Below, one piece after another: positions 4,310-7,697 of a stretch of DNA of 7,697 nt. The DNA is from Candidatus Roizmanbacteria bacterium (GTDB lineage: Bacteria > Patescibacteriota > Microgenomatia > UBA1406 > GWC2-37-13). The notes beneath the pieces are model-generated. The model saw only the letters and a list, made by a program, of their open reading frames with translations, was not told where the DNA came from and ran no database searches. The position numbers were made by a program, and so were the translations under genes. The stretch spans positions 1 to 7,697 of the forward strand of contig JACQRR010000153.1 of the NCBI GenBank assembly GCA_016206365.1, read 5' to 3'. Every line of letters begins with the position of its first letter. Position 1 is the stretch's first letter.

Positions 4310-7015
4310 ATGAAAGGCTTAAATTCCAAAGAAGCAGAACGACTTCTAAATCAGTACGGATTCAATGAAATAAAGGAGCAAAAGAAAAAGCTAATCATCA
4401 TAAAATTTATTGAACAGTTTAACAACTTCTTAATAATTCTTCTTATCTTGGCTGCTGTTCTTTCTGTTTTTATCGGTGAAGAAGTCGACGCCATACTTAT
4501 TCTTAGTATTGTATTTTTAAATGCTCTTTTTGGCCTTTACCAGGAAAGTAAAGCTGAACAGGCAATCAGTCTGCTTAGAAAAATGACAATCACAAAAGTT
4601 CGCGTAATTCGAGACGGAAAAGAGCAAGAGATAGATAGTCGTCATTTGGTGCCAGGCGACATTTTTTTTATCGAGGAAGGCCTCAAGATATCAGCCGACG
4701 CGAAAGTTTTGGAGGAAAGAAATCTAGAAGTAAATGAAGCGTCGCTAACCGGTGAGTCGCTGCCAGTGATTAAAAAAACAAAAAATGCCATTTTCATGGG
4801 AACCATTGTGGCAAAAGGAAGAGGATATGCGGAAGTTATTGCAACCGGTATGAAAACAAAGTTTGGACAGATAGCCCGAAACATTGAGACAATAAAGGAA
4901 ATAAAAACTCCCCTGCAAAAAAAACTTGAGGGGCTGACAAAAATAATTGGGATAGCCGGAATTCTTCTCTCAGTGCTTGTTTTCATTTTAAGCCTCTTGC
5001 AAGGGACAGGTAATTTTCCCGCATTCCTTCTAGCCGTCTCGTTGGCAGTTGCCGTTGTTCCGGAGGGCCTACCTGCAGTTATGACTATCACTATGGCAAT
5101 TGGCGTCAAAGAAATGGCTAAGAGAAAAGCTATAATACGAAAGCTTTCAGCAATTGAGGCTTTGGGAAGTGTTACTTTAATTGCGACCGATAAGACAGGA
5201 ACACTAACAACAAATAAGATGGAGGTTAAAGATATATTTGTTGACAACTTCCAATTTCCAATTTCCCTGCCTCGCCGGCAGGCAGGCAATTTCCAAATGG
5301 TTCGACAAGCTCACCATCCCGAGCAAAGTCGAGGGACAAATTTCAAATCTCAAATAACCAATTTCAGAAAAAACGCTTCACATCTATTGCTTTTAAACGG
5401 TATTCTTTGCTCAACAGCTTCTTTAGTTTTTGTTCATGATCATGGAGGATTTGACGTGCTTGGTGATCCTACCGAAGGAGCGCTTCTATATCTTGGTCAG
5501 AAAATGGGATTGATGCCAGAAGAAATCAGAAAGCAATGGAGAATTATTGATGAGGCACCTTTTGATAGCGTAACGAAAAGAATGAGCGTGTTAGTTCAAA
5601 AAAGTAATCAGTCATCAGTAGTCAGTAATCAGCAAAAAACCAAGAAACTAAAAACTGATAACCGACAACTGAAAACTGAATACTTGGTTTTTAGTAAGGG
5701 TGCGCCGGAGTCGATACTGGAAATATGCGATTCGATATTGATAGGGGAAAAACACGAGGAACTAACTCCGGCAAAAGTTAAAGCCATTGAGGAGACGATG
5801 GAGAAATGGGCGAAAAAAGGCTTGAGAGTACTGGCTTTTGCCTACGCAAAAAGTCAGATTGGTCAGTTGTCAGTATTCAGTAATCAGCAAAAAACCGAAA
5901 AACCGAACACTAAAAGCCGAAAACTTGTGTTTTTGGGCATGGTTGCTATCCATGATCCTCCCCGACCCGAAGTGATCGAGGCTTTGAGAAAAACAAGAGA
6001 AGCCGGTATCAAGGTAGTAATGATAACCGGTGATAACGAAGTGACGGCAGAGGCGATTGGAGTGTCCACAGGCTTAATTAAAGAAGGAGACGAAATTATG
6101 ACAGGAAAATTACTTGATGAGTATTCTGATGAGGATTTAATTAAAAAATTATCGAGAGTCAAAGTATTTGCTCGGACGACGCCTCTCCATAAATCAAGAA
6201 TTGTCAAACTTTATCAAGAAATGGGCGAAGTGGTTGCGGTCACAGGCGACGGCGTAAATGACGCAGTGGCTTTAAAGCAGGCGGATGTTGGGATTGCGAT
6301 GGGGCTTATTGGGACAGACGTTGCACGAGAAACGGCCGATATGGTAATTACCGATGATAATTTTGCCACAATTGTCAATGCGGTTGAGGAGGGGCGTAAT
6401 ATCATTAAGAATTTAAAAAACTCCATAAAATATCTTCTCTCATGCAATATGTCTGAGGCGTTATCTTTGCTTACTGCCCTTCTTTTGGGTATCCCGAATC
6501 TTTTTTTTGCCATCCAACTTTTATACATTAATTTGGTGACGGATGGAGTCCCGGCTTTGGCTCTGGCTTTTTCTCCGCGAGAGGAGCATATCATGAGGCA
6601 GCCTCCGCTTAAAGATCTGGAACTCCTGCCGTCCTTTGGCAGAAGATATATTTTCACGGTCGGGATTTTGGCAACGGTGATAGTCGTTTCGTCTTATTTT
6701 CTCTTTTCGGACGGCGAGGAGTTTCGCCGGACCGCCGCTTTTTCGGTACTGGCCTTAATTCAATCGTTTATCTTGATCGATCTTTGGCTGTCGCATCAAT
6801 CAATAAGAAAGCATTATAGAAGATTAATCTCGCCAATATTTTTGCTGGCTTTTTCTATACCGTTTGTAGGCCAATATCTTTTGTTAAAAATTCCATCGCT
6901 GGCATTTGCTTTTAAGATAGAAACAGTCTCAACGGCAAATTATTTGGTTTTTATTTTCCTCGCCTCGCTAATTTTATTTGGCGTTAAGGCCGTCAAGATA
7001 TTGTTGAGAAGGTGA
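4310..7015 (+). CDS. P-type Ca2+-type cation ATPase with three in-frame repeat insertions
   Basis: A 901-residue P2-type ATPase that exports cations, probably Ca2+, across the cytoplasmic membrane. Motifs in order: cation-ATPase N-terminal domain (GLNSKEAERLLNQYG, 3-17), TGES actuator loop (147-150), PEGLP in M4 (251-255), DKTGTLT with phosphorylated Asp294, GDPTEGAL (385-392), FDSVTKRMS (418-426), KGAPE (463-467), DPPR (549-552), TGDN (573-576) and TGDGVND (645-651). In the membrane part, M5 has Asn713/Glu716 and M6 NLVTDG has Asn741, Thr744 and Asp745. These match SERCA ion ligands; the M8 position of SERCA Glu908 appears to be Gln818, as in plasma-membrane Ca2+ pumps. Ten membrane helices can be traced. 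Residues about 313-353, 432-457 and 515-538 are repeat-derived insertions in the nucleotide-binding domain; without them the length is about 810. The ATG at 4310 has no Shine-Dalgarno sequence. All catalytic residues are intact and no stop interrupts it, so it is probably functional. Confidence 0.95.
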   Translation: MKGLNSKEAERLLNQYGFNEIKEQKKKLIIIKFIEQFNNFLIILLILAAVLSVFIGEEVDAILILSIVFLNALFGLYQESKAEQAISLLRKMTITKVRVIRDGKEQEIDSRHLVPGDIFFIEEGLKISADAKVLEERNLEVNEASLTGESLPVIKKTKNAIFMGTIVAKGRGYAEVIATGMKTKFGQIARNIETIKEIKTPLQKKLEGLTKIIGIAGILLSVLVFILSLLQGTGNFPAFLLAVSLAVAVVPEGLPAVMTITMAIGVKEMAKRKAIIRKLSAIEALGSVTLIATDKTGTLTTNKMEVKDIFVDNFQFPISLPRRQAGNFQMVRQAHHPEQSRGTNFKSQITNFRKNASHLLLLNGILCSTASLVFVHDHGGFDVLGDPTEGALLYLGQKMGLMPEEIRKQWRIIDEAPFDSVTKRMSVLVQKSNQSSVVSNQQKTKKLKTDNRQLKTEYLVFSKGAPESILEICDSILIGEKHEELTPAKVKAIEETMEKWAKKGLRVLAFAYAKSQIGQLSVFSNQQKTEKPNTKSRKLVFLGMVAIHDPPRPEVIEALRKTREAGIKVVMITGDNEVTAEAIGVSTGLIKEGDEIMTGKLLDEYSDEDLIKKLSRVKVFARTTPLHKSRIVKLYQEMGEVVAVTGDGVNDAVALKQADVGIAMGLIGTDVARETADMVITDDNFATIVNAVEEGRNIIKNLKNSIKYLLSCNMSEALSLLTALLLGIPNLFFAIQLLYINLVTDGVPALALAFSPREEHIMRQPPLKDLELLPSFGRRYIFTVGILATVIVVSSYFLFSDGEEFRRTAAFSVLALIQSFILIDLWLSHQSIRKHYRRLISPIFLLAFSIPFVGQYLLLKIPSLAFAFKIETVSTANYLVFIFLASLILFGVKAVKILLRR
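5246..5368 (+). repeat. composite repeat insertion 1 inside the ATPase gene
   Basis: About 123 bases (codons 313-353) interrupt the ATPase soon after the DKTGTLTTNKMEV motif. The stretch is a mosaic of three parts. First are CAATTTCC direct repeats around a GC-rich hairpin, CCTGCCT (5266-5272) pairing with AGGCAGG (5280-5286). Second is a hairpin at 5302-5332, TCGAC-AA-GCTC pairing with GAGC-AAA-GTCGA around an 8-base loop. Third is an AAATTTC/CAATTTC tract to 5366. The encoded segment includes MVRQAHHPEQSRG. I recall peptides of this kind in many uncultured-bacterium proteins as translated intergenic repeats. GC content and residue choice differ from the flanking domain. Confidence 0.75.
5603..5680 (+). 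repeat. palindromic repeat insertion 2 inside the ATPase gene
   Basis: About 78 bases (codons 432-457) lie between FDSVTKRMSVLVQK and YLVFSKGAPE, two motifs normally joined by a short loop. The left arm 5609-5632 and right arm 5655-5678 are inverted complements at 19 of 24 positions, so the insert is an imperfect palindrome with an A-rich centre. It encodes a Ser/Gln/Asn/Lys-rich segment (SNQQKTKKLKTDNRQLKTE) with no stop codon. Bases 5616-5641 match 5871-5896 at 25 of 26 positions. Confidence 0.75.
5852..5923 (+). repeat. palindromic repeat insertion 3 inside the ATPase gene
   Basis: About 72 bases (codons 515-538) separate LRVLAFAYAK from LVFLGMVAIHDPPRP. It is a second copy of the insertion-2 family: 5871-5896 is 25/26 identical to 5616-5641 and is read in the same frame, giving SNQQKT in both. 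The right arm is more diverged, so the palindrome is weaker. Because most of the difference is in one arm, the two copies may be independent arrivals or an old duplication. Confidence 0.72.
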
Positions 7016-7034
7016 AATAGACATCTAAGATATT

Positions 7035-7048
7035 CTTGCGATCGCAAG
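7035..7048 (+). terminator. possible intrinsic terminator after the ATPase
   Basis: CTTGCGATCGCAAG is a perfect 14-bp palindrome 20 bases after the ATPase stop, followed by TATTTTG. Stem plus short T-run fits a weak Rho-independent terminator. The stem is short and the T-run brief, so an operator is the alternative. Confidence 0.4.
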
Positions 7049-7105
7049 TATTTTGAGAGAGTTAAATGACTGATGAAATTTGCAGAAAGTATATTGATTT
7101 TACAC

Positions 7106-7119
7106 AATGCGGCCGCATT
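7106..7119. repeat. perfect 14-bp palindrome AATGCGGCCGCATT
   Basis: Symmetric and locally GC-rich within AT-rich surroundings, followed by CTGTTTT. It lies in the 236-base gap between the ATPase and the DUF2283 remnant. It could be a terminator or a piece of a dispersed palindromic repeat; nothing decides between these. Confidence 0.4.
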
Positions 7120-7137
7120 CTGTTTTGGCAATATAAA

Positions 7138-7154
7138 TACACCTGACAGGTGTA
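7138..7154. repeat. 17-bp dyad TACACCTGACAGGTGTA
   Basis: Two perfect 8-base arms around a central A. It sits about 100 bases upstream of the DUF2283 remnant and may be an operator or a repeat element. Between it and the ribosome binding site at 7240 I see AT-rich sequence with no convincing promoter and a short repeated TCGAGG word (7224-7239). Confidence 0.4.
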
Positions 7155-7239
7155 GTGGTAGGTGAAGTGGATTGTTATATTAAAATCGTTACAATTTTTC
7201 CTAGCAATAGAAAAGAAATTAATTCGAGGATAAATCGAG

Positions 7240-7245
7240 GGAGGT
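7240..7245 (+). promoter_or_regulatory. strong Shine-Dalgarno sequence of the DUF2283 remnant
   Basis: GGAGGT lies six bases before the ATG at 7252. It is the only full consensus ribosome binding site in the window, although the gene it serves is broken. Confidence 0.8.
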
Positions 7246-7251
7246 GGATAT

Positions 7252-7465
7252 ATGAAAAAACCAATAATTAATTACGACCCAGAAAGTGACAAATTTATAT
7301 TGTTGTCAAAAAGGGGTATGAAGAGACACATAGAGAGGTAGCGTTGATATATTTATTGAGTTGGATAAAATAGGCGATCTTATAGGAATAGAAATTCTTA
7401 ATGCTTCAAAAAATCTGGGAAATTTTTTTTCTTCTGGTAAACTTCAAGTCGTAAAAACTTCTTAA
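7252..7465 (+). pseudogene. frameshifted DUF2283 family gene
   Basis: The start frame reads MKKPIINYDPESDKFILLSK and stops at 7339-7341 after 29 codons. The family sequence continues in other frames: YEETHREVA (from 7317) and VDIFIELDKIGDLIGIEIL (from 7343), then NASKNLG and on to a TAA at 7463-7465. Joined, these give a protein of about 70 residues with the DUF2283 pattern: N-terminal YDPESD, a central acidic/beta stretch, and GIEILNAS. Two single-base losses explain it, one in the A/G run near 7308-7316 and one near 7341-7343. The molecular role of DUF2283 is not established; such genes often sit beside toxin-antitoxin-like genes. Sequencing or assembly error in the homopolymer could explain the first shift but is less likely to explain both. 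The strong ribosome binding site suggests recent inactivation. Confidence 0.75.
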
Positions 7466-7485
7466 AAGCGCCAAAAAGATCAAAT

Positions 7486-7602
7486 TTACAAATTTCCTGC
7501 ATAGACGCCCATCGAGTGTACTGAACCAGCAGCTGTTGTTGAGGTAAGAATGTCGAAGCGTACAAGTTGGCAGAGTTGTTTTAGATCTGAATAGTCGAGC
7601 AT
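7486..7602 (-). pseudogene. stump resembling the transketolase N-terminus
   Basis: A 38-codon frame from ATG at 7602 to TAA at 7486 begins MLDYSDLKQLCQLVRFDIL and continues TSTTAAGS. This follows the start of transketolase N-terminal domains, where a helix ending in VR.DIL or similar leads into T..AGSGHP. Directly after AGS the match is lost (VHSMGVYAGNL then stop), so the conserved GHP of the thiamine-diphosphate region is missing; the rest of the gene is absent, since the DUF2283 remnant follows 20 bases away. It reads as the 5' end of a transketolase gene cut off by a rearrangement. A complete transketolase presumably exists elsewhere. The alternative is a short unrelated ORF; the assignment is from memory of the family and not from an alignment. 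Confidence 0.5.
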
Positions 7603-7624
7603 ATCTAAAGTTTATCACAGAGAA

Positions 7625-7643
7625 TTTATTGATGTTTATTGAT
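7625..7643. repeat. tandem 9-bp repeat TTTATTGAT with 10-bp period
   Basis: TTTATTGAT occurs at 7625-7633 and again at 7635-7643, exactly ten bases apart (one helical turn), between the divergent starts at 7602 and 7667. It could be two half-sites for a regulator, or chance in AT-rich DNA. Confidence 0.3.
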
Positions 7644-7666
7644 TTAAAATATAGTAATCTAAAAGT

Positions 7667-7697
7667 ATGGATGGAGAACCGCAACCAACTCGAAAAA
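7667..7697 (+). CDS. possible N-terminus of a gene leaving the window
   Basis: An ATG at 7667 opens a frame MDGEPQPTRK that runs off the end. A -10-like TATAGT (7650-7655, five of six consensus bases) ends only 11 bases before it, with a weak TTGATG upstream at a short 15-base spacing. A nearly leaderless mRNA would result, as proposed for other genes here. Too little sequence is present to name a product. Confidence 0.3.
   Translation, partial: MDGEPQPTRK

Noticed and set aside
4642..5289. Long open frame on the minus strand (215 codons) opposite the ATPase
   Set aside because: It is antisense to conserved ATPase motifs, has no family resemblance, and its N-terminus is only the reverse reading of the inserted repeat.
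5616..5896. Repeated 26-nt units considered as a CRISPR array
   Set aside because: Only two copies, 229 bases apart, both translated inside an ATPase; no regular spacers and no cas genes.
7066..7146. 26-codon ORF MTDEICRKYIDFTQCGRILF... between the ATPase and the DUF2283 remnant
   Set aside because: No clear ribosome binding site, it spans two of the palindromes, and it resembles nothing known; chance is the simpler explanation.
7406..7684. 92-codon minus-strand open frame
   Set aside because: It overlaps the DUF2283 remnant and reads the transketolase-like stump in another frame. Its composition (many Phe, Arg, Asn, Leu) is that of a random AT-rich frame.

Overview
The window looks like a piece of an AT-rich, streamlined bacterial genome, most likely a Candidate Phyla Radiation (Patescibacteria) organism, perhaps of the Microgenomates side. 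The reasons are indirect. Genes are tightly packed, and most starts have no Shine-Dalgarno sequence or almost no leader. There is a DUF4349 membrane protein and a DUF2283 remnant. Short repeats of a kind I recall from such genomes occur even inside a coding sequence. No ribosomal or other marker gene is present to settle the taxonomy.

Layout. Positions 1-153 hold the 3' end of a membrane protein on the + strand. It converges on a cytidylate-kinase-like gene (851-174, -). Upstream on the - strand is an AbiE-type toxin-antitoxin operon: AbiEi-like antitoxin 2297-1764 and AbiEii nucleotidyltransferase toxin 1767-1033, joined by a 4-nt ATGA overlap. Its promoter lies partly in a perfect 26-bp palindrome that covers the antitoxin start codon, and a near-identical 20-21 bp direct repeat flanks the whole module. 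Next on the - strand is a two-gene unit: a DUF4349 envelope protein (3634-2705) and an unrecognised 88-residue protein (2703-2437), followed by a second perfect 26-bp palindrome. A short divergent intergenic region leads to a stand-alone HEPN-type protein (3693-4190, +) and then, across a repeat-filled gap, to a Ca2+-type P-type ATPase (4310-7015, +).

The last 680 bases look decayed or regulatory. They hold three short perfect palindromes, a frameshifted DUF2283 gene (7252-7465, +), a stump resembling the transketolase N-terminus (7602-7486, -), and the first codons of a possible gene leaving the window (7667, +).

The most striking feature is the ATPase. Its nucleotide-binding domain carries three separate insertions of repeat-like, partly palindromic DNA, about 91 residues in total. 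All are in frame and stop-free, and they lie between conserved motifs, which are all intact. Two of the insertions share a 26-nt stretch (25/26 identical) read in the same frame. This resembles the Rickettsia palindromic elements, which also sit inside genes. The defence-type genes (AbiE pair, HEPN protein, DUF2283 remnant) and the decayed ends suggest an accessory region around the ATPase, but no single multi-gene new system is evident.
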